From Amblyomma americanum (Eukaryota; Arthropoda; Arachnida; Ixodida; Ixodidae), in the NCBI RefSeq assembly GCF_052857255.1, contig NC_135497.1:189463326-189527325 (forward strand): DNA of 64,000 bases, written 5' to 3'. The position numbers were made by a program, and so were the translations under genes. Positions 38,229 through 51,200 of the stretch are shown here, in pieces. The notes below the pieces were generated by a model that was not told the origin of the DNA, did not search any database, and saw nothing but the letters and a program-made list of their open reading frames with translations. Numbering within the stretch: the first letter of the stretch is position 1; every line of letters begins with the position of its first letter.

Positions 38229-41200
38229 ACAAATAAGAAAAAAAGGTGCCGCCGATGAAGACTTTCGGCGGCCTTTGAGGATATGGCTCAGCCGGACTCC
38301 GAAACTAAGGAAGAACGGTCGAAGCCGATGAGATCGAAGATCGCCACAAATTACAAATCAGAGAAAAAGGTGCCGCCGATGAAGACTTTCGGCGGCCTTT
38401 GAGGATGGCTCAGCCGGACTCCGAAACTAAGGAAGAACGGTCGAAGCCGATGAGATCGAAGATCGCCACAAATTACAAATCAGAGAAAAAGGTGCCGCCG
38501 ATGAAGACTTTCGGCGGCCTTTGAGGATGGCTCAGCCGGACTCCGAAACTAAGGAAGAACGGTCGAAGCCGATGAGATCGAAGATCGCCACAAATTACAA
38601 ATCAGAGAAAAAGGTGCCGCCGATGAAGACTTTCGGCGGCCTTTGAGGATATGGCTCAGCCGGACTCCGAAACTAAGGAAGAACGGTCGAAGCCGATGAG
38701 ATCGAAGAACGCCACAAATTACAAATCAGAGAAAAAGGTGCCGCCGATGAAGACTTTCGGCGGCCTTTGAGGATATGGCTCAGCCGGACTCCGAAACTAA
38801 GGAAGAACGGTCGAAGCCGATGAGATCGAAGATCGCCACAAATTACAAATCAGAGAAAAAGGTGCCGCCGATGAAGACTTTCGGCGGCCTTTGAGGATAT
38901 GGCTCAGCCGGACTCCGAAACTAAGGAAGAACGGTCGAAGCCGATGAGATCGAAGAACGCCACAAATTACAAATCAGAGAAAAAGGTGCCGCCGATGAAG
39001 ATTTTCGGCGGCCTTTGAGGATATGGCTCAGCCGGACTCCGAAACTAAGGAAGAACGGTCGAAGCCGATGAGATCGAAGAACGCCACAAATTACAAATCA
39101 GAGAAAAAGGTGCCGCCGATGAAGATTTTCGGCGGCCTTTGAGGGTATGGCTCAGCCGGACTCCGAAACTAAGGAAGAACGGTCGAAGCCGATGAGATCG
39201 AAGAACGCCACAAATTACAAATCAGAGAAAAAGGTGCCGCCGATGAAGACTTTCGGCGGCCTTTGAGGATATGGCTCAGCCGGACTCCGAAACTAAGGAA
39301 GAACGGTCGAAGCCGATGAGATCGAAGAACGCCACAAATTACAAATCAGAGAAAAAGGTGCCGCCGATGAAGACTTTCGGCGGCCTTTGAGGATATGGCT
39401 CAGCCGGACTCCGAAACTAAGCAAGAACGGTCGAAGCCGATGAGATCGAAGATCGCCACAAATTACAAATCAGAGGAAAAGGTGCAGCCGATGAAGACTT
39501 TCGGCGGCTTTTGAGGATGGCTCAGCCGAAGTCCGAAACTAAGGAATAACGGTCGAAGCCGAAACTAAGGAATAACGGTCGAAGCCGATGAGATCGAAGA
39601 TCGCCACAAATTACAAATCAGAGAAAAAGGTGCCGCCGATGAAGACTTTAAGCGGCCTTTGAGGATATGGCTCAGCCGGAGTCCGAAACTAAGGAAGAAC
39701 GGTCGAAGCCGATGAGATCGAAGATCGCCACAAATTACAAATCAGAGAAAAAGGTGCCGCCGATGAAGACTTTCGGCGGCTTTTGAGGATGGCTCAGCCG
39801 AAGTCCGAAACTAAGGAATAACGGTCGAAGCCGAAACTAAGGAATAACGGTCGAAGCCGATGAGATCGAAGAACGCCACAAATTACAAATCAGAGAAAAA
39901 GGTGCCGCTGATGAAGACTTTCGGCGGCCTTTGAGGATATGGCTCAGCCGGACTCCGAAACTAAGGAAGAACGGTCGAAGCCGATGAGATCGAAGATCGC
40001 CACAAATTACAAATCAGAGAAAAAGGTGCCGCCGATGAAGACTTTCGGCGGCTTTTGAGGATGGCTCAGCCGAAGTCCGAAACTAAGGAATAACGGTCGA
40101 AGCCGAAACTAAGGAACAACGGTCGAAGCCGATGAGATCGAAGAACGCCACAAATTACAAATCAGAGAAAAAGGTGCCGCCGATGAAGATTTTCGGCGGC
40201 CTTTGAGGGTATGGCTCAGCCGGACTCCGAAACTAAGGAAGAACGGTCGAAGCCGATGAGATCGAAGAACGCCACAAATTACAAATCAGAGAAAAAGGTG
40301 CCGCCGATGAAGACTTTCGGCGGCCTTTGAGGATATGGCTCAGCCGGACTCCGAAACTAAGGAAGAACGGTCGAAGCCGATGAGATCGAAGAACGCCACA
40401 AATTACAAATCAGAGAAAAAGGTGCCGCCGATGAAGACTTTCGGCGGCCTTTGAGGATATGGCTCAGCCGGACTCCGAAACTAAGCAAGAACGGTCGAAG
40501 CCGATGAGATCGAAGATCGCCACAAATTACAAATCAGAGGAAAAGGTGCAGCCGATGAAGACTTTCGGCGGCTTTTGAGGATGGCTCAGAAGAAGTCCGA
40601 AACTAAGGAATAACGGTCGAAGCCGAAACTAAGGAATAACGGTCGAAGCCGATGAGATCGAAGATCGCCACAAATTACAAATCAGAGAAAAAGGTGCCGC
40701 CGATGAAGACTTTCGGCGGCCTTTGAGGATATGGCTCAGCCGGAGTCCGAAACTAAGGAAGAACGGTCGAAGCCGATGAGATCGAAGATCGCCACAAATT
40801 ACAAATCAGAGAAAAAGGTGCCGCCGATGAAGACTTTCGGCGGCTTTTGAGGATGGCTCAGCCGAAGTCCGAAACTAAGGAATAACGGTCGAAGCCGAAA
40901 CTAAGGAATAACGGTCGAAGCCGATGAGATCGAAGAACGCCACAAATTACAAATCAGAGAAAAAGGTGCCGCTGATGAAGACCTTCGGCGGCCTTTGAGG
41001 ATATGGCTCAGCCGGACTCCGAAACTAAGGAAGAACGGTCGAAGCCGATGAGGTCGAAGATCGCCACAAATTACAAATCAGAGAAAAAGGTACCGCCGAT
41101 GAAGACTTTCGGCGGCTTTTGAGGATGGCTCAGCCGGAATCCGAAACTAAGGAAGAACAGTCGAAGCCGATGAGATCAAACATCGCCACAAATTACGAAT

Positions 41201-41555
41201 CATAGAAAAAGGTGCCGCCGATGAAGACTTTCGGCGGCTTTTGAGGATGGCTCAGCCGGAGTCCGAAACTAAGGAAGAACGGTCGAAGCCGATGAGGTCG
41301 AAGATCGCCACAAATTACAAATCAGAGAAAAAGGTGCCGCCGATGAAGACTTTCGGCGGCCTTTGAGGATGGCTCAGCCGGACTCCGAAACTAAGCAAGA
41401 ACGGTCGAAGCCGATGAGATCAAAGATCGCCACAAATTACCAATCAGAGAAAAAGGTGCCGCCGATGAAGACTTTCGGCGGCCCTTGAGGATGGCTCAGC
41501 CGGAGCCCGAAACTAAGGAAGAACGGTCGAAGCCGATGAGATCGAAGATCGCCAC
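38229..41555 (+). repeat. Satellite array: 26 monomers of 122-148 bp
   Basis: Counting from each acaaatcagag start, I find monomers beginning at 38229, 38353, 38475, 38597, 38721 and so on to 41439. Most are 124 bp. Those lacking one AT (gaggatggctc in place of gaggatatggctc) are 122 bp. Five are 148 bp because a 26-bp piece beginning gaaactaaggaataacgg is doubled. Most monomers contain GCCGCCGA and, nine bases later, TCGGCGGC, an 8-bp potential stem. The first monomer is the most diverged at its start and the last is cut off. Frames are closed by stops throughout, so the array is non-coding. Confidence 0.97.
39093..41194 (+). repeat. Eight-monomer higher-order repeat within the satellite
   Basis: Monomers 8-15 (39093-40156, 1064 bp) and 16-23 (40157-41194) carry the same diagnostic variants in the same order: gattttc with gagggtatgg; plain; aagcaagaac; gcagccg with a 148-bp length; ggagtcc; a 148-bp unit; gctgatg. 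Only the eighth member differs, being 148 bp in the first block and 122 bp in the second. This is direct evidence of block duplication of a multi-monomer unit. Confidence 0.88.
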
Positions 41556-42846
41556 TGGAGGTGCCATGTTACGCAGATACCTTGGCCTTTTATATAAAAG
41601 GTAAAGAAACTAAGCACGTAATGCGAGTGTCAGAGTTTGTTAAATAAAAGCGAACATCAACTTTAAACATTTTGGTTTTCCACAAGATAGCACGAAGACG
41701 CGCGGACGACAGCACACTGTACGGGCTCGCGTTTAGAAGGCGTTTGAAAGTCTTGAATGTCTCCAGGGCGCTCCGTCGACTCGAATAACCCGGAAAAACG
41801 TCGTGTGCAGGACAACAGCGGCATTTGAGACGACAGACGACATTTGGAACTCCTGAGTACACGCGTACGAGACGCTGATTCTTCCTTTCCCGAAGGCAAA
41901 GCTGGGATGACAGCCGTCGAGTAACAGGCTTTAGCTTTGGTGTGGCAGCGAATAGGGGAAATAAACTCCGCGCCAGCTCGCACGTTGGGAAAAGTGCACA
42001 GGTAACGGTGTATAGTGGACCATTCGATGTGCAGCAGCTTCGACAAACTCTTAAAGACACCGTTCCGTCCAAGTTGAACGTCGAGGTTTAAAATATTCGC
42101 CATTTTCAGGGCAAGCAGTAATAGCCACAATCAAAAGAGAAGCTCTATGTGGCTCCATGCTCATCACCACGCGTTGCACTCGCACGTGCGCGCACACCCC
42201 TTCTGGGCGCATGGCGGCTAATCAGCCAGAAATGGTCAAAAAGCTTGCTTCCAAAGTTTTGTGCCTAACGGAGTATAAAGAAAGCGCAGCGCGACAATCT
42301 AGAAAAGGCAGCTTCTTTTGGATGAAACCGCAAGGGCGAAGGATGCAGCCCCGCTTTGATCGTCGAAAACAGCCGCAGTTCCTCACCCTTCAGTAATCGT
42401 CACTGGGCTCTTGAGGAGCGGGATAACTTTATAACAGCGAAACAATGTGCCGTATTATCTTTCAGCTACATTTATAGTTTTACCGCTGCCAGCTTTACGG
42501 CCCACTAGCACTGGCGGATCACCATTATGACAATTCCTCCGTAAGCTTAATTACAGGCCCATTCTTCTGCAGCTAATGTACCGTGCTTAAACCGTTCATA
42601 TTAGCCCCGCTGGCTGCAGCCACTCGCCCTTCCGGCCATCAACTTCTCCTGAAAGGTACACGTGCGCCCCATCACAATCTGCTCCCTCAAGCCATTTATC
42701 GAGCCCTGACGACGACCTAACAAGGTATTCTTTCTTTGGAGGCCACTGCTCCGCTGTGGAACACACTTCAACGCATATCCGTTCGCCGCTCCGTTCTTCG
42801 TCCAAAATGCTCTACCGCCGACGTCGCTGGGGCGCAGCTAGCAATA
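41556..42846. other. No recognised gene
   Basis: Minus-strand open frames of 155-160 codons overlap each other at 41590-42130 in two frames, without a known domain. This is the right flank of the satellite. Confidence 0.4.
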
Positions 42847-42868
42847 CCCCCCCCCCCCCCCCCCCCCC
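42847..42868. repeat. Poly-C tract, 22 bp
   Basis: Uninterrupted C run; a G25 run follows within 300 bp. Confidence 0.9.
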
Positions 42869-43131
42869 GTCCAAACGACTACGGGGTCGCCCGCACAGGC
42901 AGTGGTGCAATGAGCCCACCGCAAGCGTTCCGATCGAAATCGGTGGGTCCCCACCAACGACCCGAGCCAACCCCATGACGCTCGCCGCTCATCACAGACC
43001 GGGCAGGGGTCGACCGCCCCAACGCGGTATCGAAAACGTCATCGCATAGCCGGGCAGCCCCGCGAAGCTTCCGGGCATGCATACCATGCGTCGGAGGCTG
43101 CAGCTCGAGACAAATGCCCCTCTTCCTATAA

Positions 43132-43156
43132 GGGGGGGGGGGGGGGGGGGGGGGGG
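43132..43156. repeat. Poly-G tract, 25 bp
   Basis: Longest G run in the window. With the C22 run at 42847 on the same strand it forms an inverted pair 263 bp apart. Confidence 0.9.
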
Positions 43157-44199
43157 CTCAATTACTCCCAATCGAAACGGACGCGAGGCTTTCCGCGTGG
43201 TGCAACCGCATGCACTATGCCGGACGGAGGAGGGGGCGCTCGACCCCGGCGACACGAGGCTGCTGTTGTTACCGAGCGAGTGGAAGCGGCTTCGCGAGCA
43301 ACAACATAAAGGGACCATCCGGATACACCGCTGCCAACGGCCCGCCAGATGCAAAACTTCAATTGTTCTCCAACTTGGCTCAATGTGGGACAAAAGACCC
43401 GCCGTGTATGTACATACATACACGCACGCACAATCGGACGACGCGCGCCGCAGGTGGGAGGAAGTGAGGGAGGGGGTGAAGGGTTGCAAAGCACCAGGTG
43501 CTCGAACGGGGGGGAGCTCCGCAGCATGCAGCGTTTAGGTCTCGGCGGTGCGCCGCAGCAGTAATTACGTAATGACCCCCGGTCGCTTACCTCAATCACT
43601 TTCACACCATTGTTCGCCGCGGGTTACCCAGCGGGAAACGTGGCTAACAGCACCCCCTCGCGGTGACCCCTCGGTGACGACGCCGCCGCACGCACAGATC
43701 GACGGCGGCGTCCCCTGTGCGGCGCAAAGACAATCAGAGCCGCAAACTGCCGACAGGTAATGAAAACGTCTCCGCGGGCTTCCTTGCACAACGCCCCACG
43801 CGCGCGACCCGCTCCGGCGGGCAGAGCGCAGCGGTGCCGTAATGCGGCTAATAACCAGTGATTAGGTGACTGCAACGCAGGCATATATTTGCAGTCGGTC
43901 TCACAATTAAGTTGCAGAGCTTTGTCAACACGTCGCGAAGGTCGCACGATTATCGTTAGACATTTCGCGCTGTCTTAACGACAAGACGTCTAGCAGCTGA
44001 GAAAAAACAAAACTGAAAAGGAACTTTCGCTTCCTGGTGTGATTTAATCAAGATCGAAACAAAAACAAATCAGTGCTCATTAAAAATAAAAAGTCAACAG
44101 CGTGAACCAACGCTGACGATTTACACGCACCTCCCAAGTTGGGTAGCCTAACAACGCATCATAAATAAGCGAAATTTCCGTGGAGTCCACAGATAAGTT
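43157..44199. other. GC-rich stretch with one strong hairpin, no recognised gene
   Basis: Open frames to 43947 overlap on both strands without a domain. A perfect 10-bp stem is present: gacgccgccg at 43679-43688 pairs with cggcggcgtc at 43703-43712 around a 14-base loop. No T run follows it, so it is not a terminator of a familiar kind. Confidence 0.45.
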
Positions 44200-44219
44200 G
44201 GGGGGGGGGGGGGGGGGGG
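44200..44219. repeat. Poly-G tract, 20 bp
   Basis: Uninterrupted G run just before the SINE fragment. Confidence 0.9.
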
Positions 44220-44229
44220 CTACGAATAA

Positions 44230-44431
44230 AGGACTCACTCATGGCGAACACCTCAACCGCGTCGTGAGAGAAGAGATGAAGGAGGGAGTGAAAGAAGGAG
44301 ATGAGAAAGAGATGCCGTAGCAGAGGTCTTCGGTTTAATTTAGACCAGCTAGGTTCTTTAACGTGCACCGACATCGCCTGGCACACGGCTGGCGCTTTTT
44401 CTCTTCTCCTCCATCGATACGCAAAAACGCC
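44230..44431 (-). mobile_element. 5'-truncated tick SINE, type B tail, degenerate
   Basis: On plus, the string aacacctcaaccgcgtcgtg matches the reverse complement of the type B tail. It is followed by a purine-rich block and then ttctttaacgtgcaccgaca of the body. The copy ends at cctccatcgatacgcaaaaa, so the whole tRNA-like head is missing. It is an old copy by divergence. Confidence 0.75.
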
Positions 44432-47400
44432 CCAGTGCTCTGTCGTATACTTAGGTCAGCAGCCAAAAGCGGAAAGACATGTCTGAGTGTGGTCGGAGTA
44501 AAACTTTGCCCCAGCTGTCCTGATTTACAACAGCGTGCTTCAAGTAGATGCCGACGGCGATGTTTCCTACACCGCTAAGAACTCCCAGACTGCCGGCCAT
44601 GCACCGGCACGAAAAAGTGACTCAGCTGCACCCCCTTTACTTCGCAACAGTGCCACTTTAAGGCCTGAATTCTCATTGGACAGAACCCAGACCGAGACTA
44701 CGTACAGCTGGCAGGTGCAAGTGAGTACATTTTCGGCTCAGACAGCATGAGGCACTACAGCAACGACGACGGCATTTACGCCGCAAACGCCTCAAAACAC
44801 CCGCACAGCCGCCGCTGTGAAGTATGAGCCGCGTCCCTGCTCGTTTCGGCATGTTTCCCCGCTAACCACGTCGATATACGGCAGCGAAAAGCGAGCGGCC
44901 CTCATGATGACGTCACACGGCGACGCGGTTTCGCATTTAAACTGCACGTTGCAGGGGCCTGCAGCGAGGCGACGAACTAGAGCTGACCGTCTGTGACGAT
45001 GAAGCACGACCGCTGCAAGACTCCTATCATTTGCGTTGGGGGACATGTCGGAAACCAGACGCGTTATTGACCCGGAGTTGCGCCTTGGAAACTCAGTGGC
45101 AGACCAAGAACACAGCCCATGGCGCTTTACGCTGGAGGGCCCGGAAGCTGCAATGGCACCGCACTTTGAAAGCTGGAAATGATTAGCTCCGGGGTCATCG
45201 CTTCGACCACCTAGCTCCGCGTACGTGACGATCGAGCCGCAGGTATAATGGGCTTCAGCTGAAAACTTTGCAGCGTTTCCAGGCACTGAAAGCCTTCCTC
45301 CCCATCGGCGCGCCTGTGTGTTTCCTAGCAGACAAACGGAAATAAGTGCCACTTCGAGCAGAACCGACCACGGCGCTGGCTTCTTGAAAGACGCGTTGGA
45401 GCCAGCAGAAGAGGCAGCCCGTTTCAATTAGTCACGTGGCTTCGCGAAAGCCCCTAGCGTGATCCAGCGGGCACCACGGTAAACACGACGGTACTTAAAA
45501 CGGCCCAGAAATGCGCGCTACTATGCCCGTTCCGTCGCCGCTCTTTGTGACTTAATAGCGCCAAACAGCGCCCGTGGTTTGGCCCAACAGTTTCGAACCT
45601 AGTTATGCCAGTACAGTGCAGCGAAGCATGAACAATGTACACCATTACACCAAGGATCCCGCGCTGTCTGGGCGGCTTTGCGATTGTTCGATTGCACTCG
45701 CAAGAAGAGCTACCCAGCTGTGGTCGCTTGGGCAGGACGGAAACAACGGAACATTATACACGGCGACAGATACATAGCGCCACTACATACGTGTGGCCCG
45801 GATCACGCAGTCGCGCGTTGCGTGCGGCTACCGCGGGACGCGGACGGCTGCGCCCAGAGGCGACAGATGGCGCCGCTCGAAAAGCTATGCGTTGCGGCGC
45901 TGTTGTCAGAATGCAAGGCTCCAGCGCAGTACCTCGAGACTAGGAGACAATTCCCTTCACGCAAAAGCGTGTGCAAGAGAAAAATTCTCGTCGTACCGTG
46001 CCTCTCTCGCACCGCCATATATACTCCAACACGCATGCGCGCACGCACGCATATAACCTCAGCCCGCAAAAGCTAGAGCTGCTGACGAGGAAGCGTTTAG
46101 CCGAAGACAGAGAAACAAAGCACGCCCACAAAACGAGGAAGTCCAAAGGAACGTCCTGTAGTCAAATTACGCCAGCCAAATGACACGGCAAAGAGATAAG
46201 ATGGAAACGCCCGCTGCTTTTCCCGGCAGAGAGACGCTTTTCCCAGCCACTGCGACGTAGCCGCACTCTGCCAGGGGTACGCCGAAACTCGCTCGCAGTT
46301 TCCCCGCAAGAAGACACCGCCGCTGCGTTATCGTGACCCTGGGAGACGGCGGACGTTTGGGCGTCCCGAGAGCTGCGCCTTGTGAGCCGACGGTGAACTT
46401 CACGCGTGAAAACCAAGCGCGCAGCGTATAGGCAAACAGACGGAGCAGCAGCAACCGGAGCCGTCTCGGTCGAGAGAAGGGACTCAGCCACGTGTGCGCC
46501 AAGCGTCGATGGCGCGCGCGCGTGCCGCATGTGATGTTTGCACGCAAGACGCCTAGCCAGATCGGCACGCAGCGCACGTCATGCATATGCCACAGTTCTA
46601 CACTCTCATTACTGTCACAGATTACGCAACCTCCTCGCTTAGTAACCTCTGCACAAGCTTTCTTTCCGGTTAAATAACTTTGACTTAGAAATTAACACCA
46701 AATGAGAGCGTCTGGATCCTCAGCACCCAAGAGCGATACCGAGGGAGCTTTCCCTGTACACTGTTTCTGTAGGTACTATAAAATGATTTGATCGAATTAA
46801 AACACATAACATACGGACGTAATGCGTAACTCCGAGAAAGCGCGTGCGAATGTGCCAGAAAATGCACTGCAGCGACCCAATTGAGTCCTGAACAACAGGG
46901 GTAAGGCAATGCAGAACAGAAGGGGTTTCAAACGCCCGCTCTTATTCACCGCACGTTTACAAGGAGTACATATGAGAGCGTTAGAAAACAGAGTCCTTGG
47001 CAGGTGGCCTTGGCGGTCGTCAGCCCTGAAGGCCTGCCATGCACTGCTTCGCTCCCTGAGGGCGTCGCGCTTGAGCGAGAGATTGTGGCAGTGTGCACCT
47101 CCCGCATCTCCTCTCTCCGCCTTTTATTCCCTTCTTTTGCGTTCGATCCCCATGCAGGGTAGCCAACCGGTACATTGAGAAGAACTGGGCGCACGTCTTA
47201 ATGGACAAAGAATGACGTAGTACGTTTACAACATTCGATTCAGAGCGAAGTCACGGGCTTTTTCTATTTGTAAACTGATTTTGCTGATTTCACGTGCATG
47301 AATGACCGAACTGAGGCGCACGCATGACGACCGATTCAATTTTGTCTTTTTTTTTAGCGGACGCGCAAAAAGACTATTTTGCTCGGATCAGAACCTCCGG

Positions 47401-47769
47401 GTTAGTGCTACGCATGAGATGACAATGAGCGGGCTGTGCCGCGGGACGAAGCGCTCGCGCTAGGCACATACATGCAAGAGACGGTTTTTCTATAGGCTCT
47501 GAACGTCCGGATTAGAGCTTTCGCTGTAATATTTCAGATTCCCGAATCCCGAATGGCTGATGGCATTGCCCTGTTAAGTAGCTCAGGGGTGGAAAATTGG
47601 AGCGCATTGACTGAAAACATGATAAGGCAAAGTACGACGAGAGGCGCGTGCAAAGTATGCTATGAAGAAGACTCGAGGAATTGATGAACAGCCTGACAAA
47701 AAATCACTGTCATCAGGAGTGCTATAAGCAGTGAGGGAGCACGTCGAAGCCAAAGAGTGACCGCTGATC
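44432..47769. other. No recognised gene
   Basis: A 211-codon minus-strand frame (44792-45427) has one hydrophobic segment but no recognisable family. Other frames to 47208 overlap and lack domains. AT-rich and GC-rich patches alternate. Confidence 0.4.
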
Positions 47770-48265
47770 CGAGCAAGCGAAAGGAACAGCCAGGAGAACA
47801 AGAATGAGTTGGAATGCACTTAGCAGGCGTCCTTCAGCTTACCTACAGACCTCAAAAGAAGGGTACTTCGCACCAGGATCCGAAAGTTAGAAGTTAACGA
47901 AGAAGCTTAATGTCAAGTTAGAGACAGTGCAGCGAGCTATAAGGAATGGAGATGACACGGCTAACGTTAAAGAAGGCTGCAAGAGAGCGGTGCGCTCTAG
48001 CAGAGTGCAAACACGAGTTAACGACATTCTTGCCGATACCAAATGGAGGAAATGGGGAACGGCACGTAGTCCTGAAAACAAATAACCGATGGCATTTTCA
48101 GGGTAACAGAGCGGATATGGCACGGAATCAGGTGTAGATATGAGGCTAGGAAATCCGCTGGGGCACTGTTACCGCGGCTGGCGCAGGCACAGGGCTGGGT
48201 AGGAAGTTAATGGGAGAAGGCGTCTGTCCTCCAGCGGACGCGAATAGATTAATGATGCTGTTAGC
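47770..48265 (+). mobile_element. RTE-like LINE, 3' terminal relic
   Basis: Conceptual translation across several frames gives the familiar end of RTE-type ORF2: RMSWNALSRR, KLETVQRAIRNG, RVQTRVNDIL, then HVVLKTNNRWHF (in the frame of 47946-48137), and finally EKASVLQRTRID followed by stops. These match the antisense relic at 57.1-58.9 kb (RTTQRAMERKMIGVTLRDRK, WAGRVMGRLQDDRWS) in order and content. Multiple frameshifts and stops make it a pseudogene. No poly-A or clear 3' microsatellite remains beyond gattaatgatgctg. Confidence 0.72.
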
Positions 48266-51200
48266 TCACGTGGAATGAGCCGAAACAAAAAATAAATAAA
48301 CTGTAACACTCAAGTTTTTTTTTTTTTAATGCCGCCAAAAAGCCAACAGACCGAACATGCAGGCTTATGGCACTCTTCCTGAAGCATCAGGTAGTGTGCG
48401 TTGTATAGAACTTCGCAACTTGCTTTCAGAGGGCACAAGAGAACTCATCAGAGTGGAACCTCCAAAGCCAGTCGGTTACAGGTAAATATAGCACACAAAA
48501 AAGCGCGTTTTCGAGTACCCCGTTGGGCATTACGGAAGCACAAATACCTTTCAAAAAAAAAAAAAAACGAGAAGAGGTAGTACGTTCATTCATTCGTAAG
48601 CTGATTCTTAGCTCGTTCCATTGCCCGCGGTAAGCGCCTCTGCAAGTCGCCCACAGACCGTTTCCTCGAATTTGGGCGCGGTCGCCGGGTCAAGAGCACA
48701 GGCCCACGAGGTGCCCTCGATTCGCAGTGCAAAACCGGCAGAGGGCGCGCGCGCGCCCAGTACACGACAGGGCCACTTTACCAGACTCAGCAGCGACTTG
48801 GCCGCCGCATCCGGCCTGAGCGATGGGACCACGGTGTCGGCACTGCTGGTCCCGTAGCCGGCATCCTGCGCACGAGGGAAGACCCAGTGACAGCAATCAG
48901 TTTCGAAGCGTCGCAGAAGCAAATCAAGAGCGCCGCGGCCGTTGCACACTGTGCACAATACAACGAAGAAAGAAATGCCTACGCTACCCCCCCCCCCCCT
49001 TCCCACAACCCGCGGTAGAAACGTCAGAATGGCGAAGCGCAAATCAGATAGAAGTGTAGGGCTCGTTTGTAAAACGAGGTGCGAGAGTGAGCCCAGTCTG
49101 GAAGCGAAATCAATTTACGCAAGACCTTTTTTTTTAATGAAAAGTAAAGTAAATGCAACGTTCTGTAACGAACGCACGTTTGCTCGCATTTCGCTCAAAT
49201 AGACTCTGAACAAAAATTACGTATTCGAAAAACTTTGAAGCTCGAGGCACTTACTGTATACAACAGCAAAACACTGCGATTTTCATTTCATCTCGAGGCG
49301 TACTGTAGCCTGTAAAATTTACCATTTTCTCCCACACGCTCAAACCATCAAGGTCTAAAAATAAGTATTTAATGCTTTTCACTCGTCTGTTAGTAATTAG
49401 AATAAAAGAAAACAGAAAACATGAAGGATAAATAAATAAGGTTCCTACCATTAAAAAAAAAAAAGGTCAGATGCAGTGTCTACGAGAGTATGAACGGGCA
49501 TCACGCTCTTGATTCTTGACATCATGTAAGGAGGCCATAAAACTATACGAGGATATCCACGTTAACCGTAGAGTATAGGCAAGCTTTGAGGAAACAAAAC
49601 TGTGCACTGTACGTGAGCGAAATGAGTAGTTGTGTGACGGCCAGCTTCCAAAAGTCGTAGTGTTCTTGCATCCGCAGGCTAAATACATATATCGCAAACA
49701 TTCCAGCTGTACATAACCACGAAGGTATACGTGCGTGAAAATCAGTTTGCGAAATTATTCTTTTGAGCAGTTATTCTGAGCTGTCAAAAAGAAAGACGCC
49801 GCAAATTCGAACTCTTTTTTGAGGCGCGAGCACTTAGTCCGCACATTCAGCGCCCGTAGCTGTGAGCTGTTCACTGATGCCGAAAGCGCGAGCGCCCCCT
49901 TCTCCAGGCGTTGATCTTACCCACATGGCGCAGGGAGATGCTGTGTCACCTAACGACGTCTTTTCAACAAGTGAGCTTTCAGACTTTTCTGCCAAAGCAT
50001 CATAACAATTGAAAGCTGGCTTCAAACAAATATAGCTGCTAAATCGTGAGTGGTCATAGGGTACGAATAATCAGACGACAAAACACGCTCCGTATATTAC
50101 GATTAGCTATATGCTAACACCATGATTTACTTTCATAAAGTTTGACTGACGCTGCACGCGACGCACTGCCGTCGTCTTCGATTTCGATGGAGCGAAACAA
50201 ATCCACTCATGGCGACGAATGCTATTTTAATTACTTTCTATTCCTTTGTAGTAGGTACAGTTGTAAGTGCTAGTGCTGTCTGTTACTGGTTAAAATTCGC
50301 ATCTCTCCCCCCCTTTTTTTTTGATGACGACACACGGCTTCGACCAATCACGAGTTTTGTAACGCCGCCAATTTTTGGGGACGCCAGCCTCTCGTGTCGA
50401 TGAGCCATTTAATGCATTCACTTCACTCAGCACCACACTGAGCAAAGCAATGCAGGTAGCGCGGGAGCGCGCGTACCCAGCTTGGGCACGCAGCAGACCC
50501 AAGTAAATCAGGAGCTAACTGTGCGCGAGAGAAAATGCCCTTTCGTTAAAAGGAAAGACGCCTTGAGCCGGGCGAAGGCGGCCGCACAATCCCGCCGGTT
50601 ACTAATCTACTGCGTGACTGGATCAGACCTGCAGTCGACTGGCTGCGTAGGCATTGCTCCGCTAATTACACGAGCAGGACAAGGCACTCTGGGCGTGTTC
50701 AGCGGAAAGTGGGTGTTGGACACGCAGCATAAAGGTCGCCGACAGGAGGCAATTAGTGTTGGGCAGCAATACTGTTTCTCCGCGGAAGCATGTGGCGCAA
50801 ATACAATTTTGCAACTCTGTGCTCATAGCTCTTCGACTCGTCACGCATTCAGAATTGAAGATCTCTCTGTGAATGAGTGCGCGCTACAGAAAGAAATTCC
50901 AAGCTCCTTCGTATGAGGTTCTGGCTTCCGCAGGATAATATTCAGCGAAGCTCCTTCAACACGGGAGATCAGCATTCAACACGGTTCCCATTTTCCGGTA
51001 AGATTCCAGATGTCTTCTCGTGATCACAAGCAAGTATTATGAAGACATGCAGAAAGGTGTGTTGTGATTATAAAATACGGCAGGTATACCAAGAGAAAAG
51101 CAAGTATACAGTCCAACAAAGTAAAGAACCCACCCCACTGTTCCACAACGGGAGAGAATATTAGCATTCAAGTAGGTAGACACGCTAAGTATACTTCCTT

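Noticed and set aside
38229..41555. CRISPR array
   Set aside because: Repeat units are contiguous with no unique spacers and the setting is an animal genome. It is a tandem satellite.
44792..45427. 211-codon minus-strand frame with a hydrophobic segment
   Set aside because: The hydrophobic stretch is not at the start and no family is recognisable. Composition is ordinary for the region.
48608..49042. 144-codon minus-strand frame that reads slightly like coding sequence
   Set aside because: Only the last 80 codons look plausible and the first part is a translation of a C13 tract. There is no domain and no clear splice site that would make it an exon.
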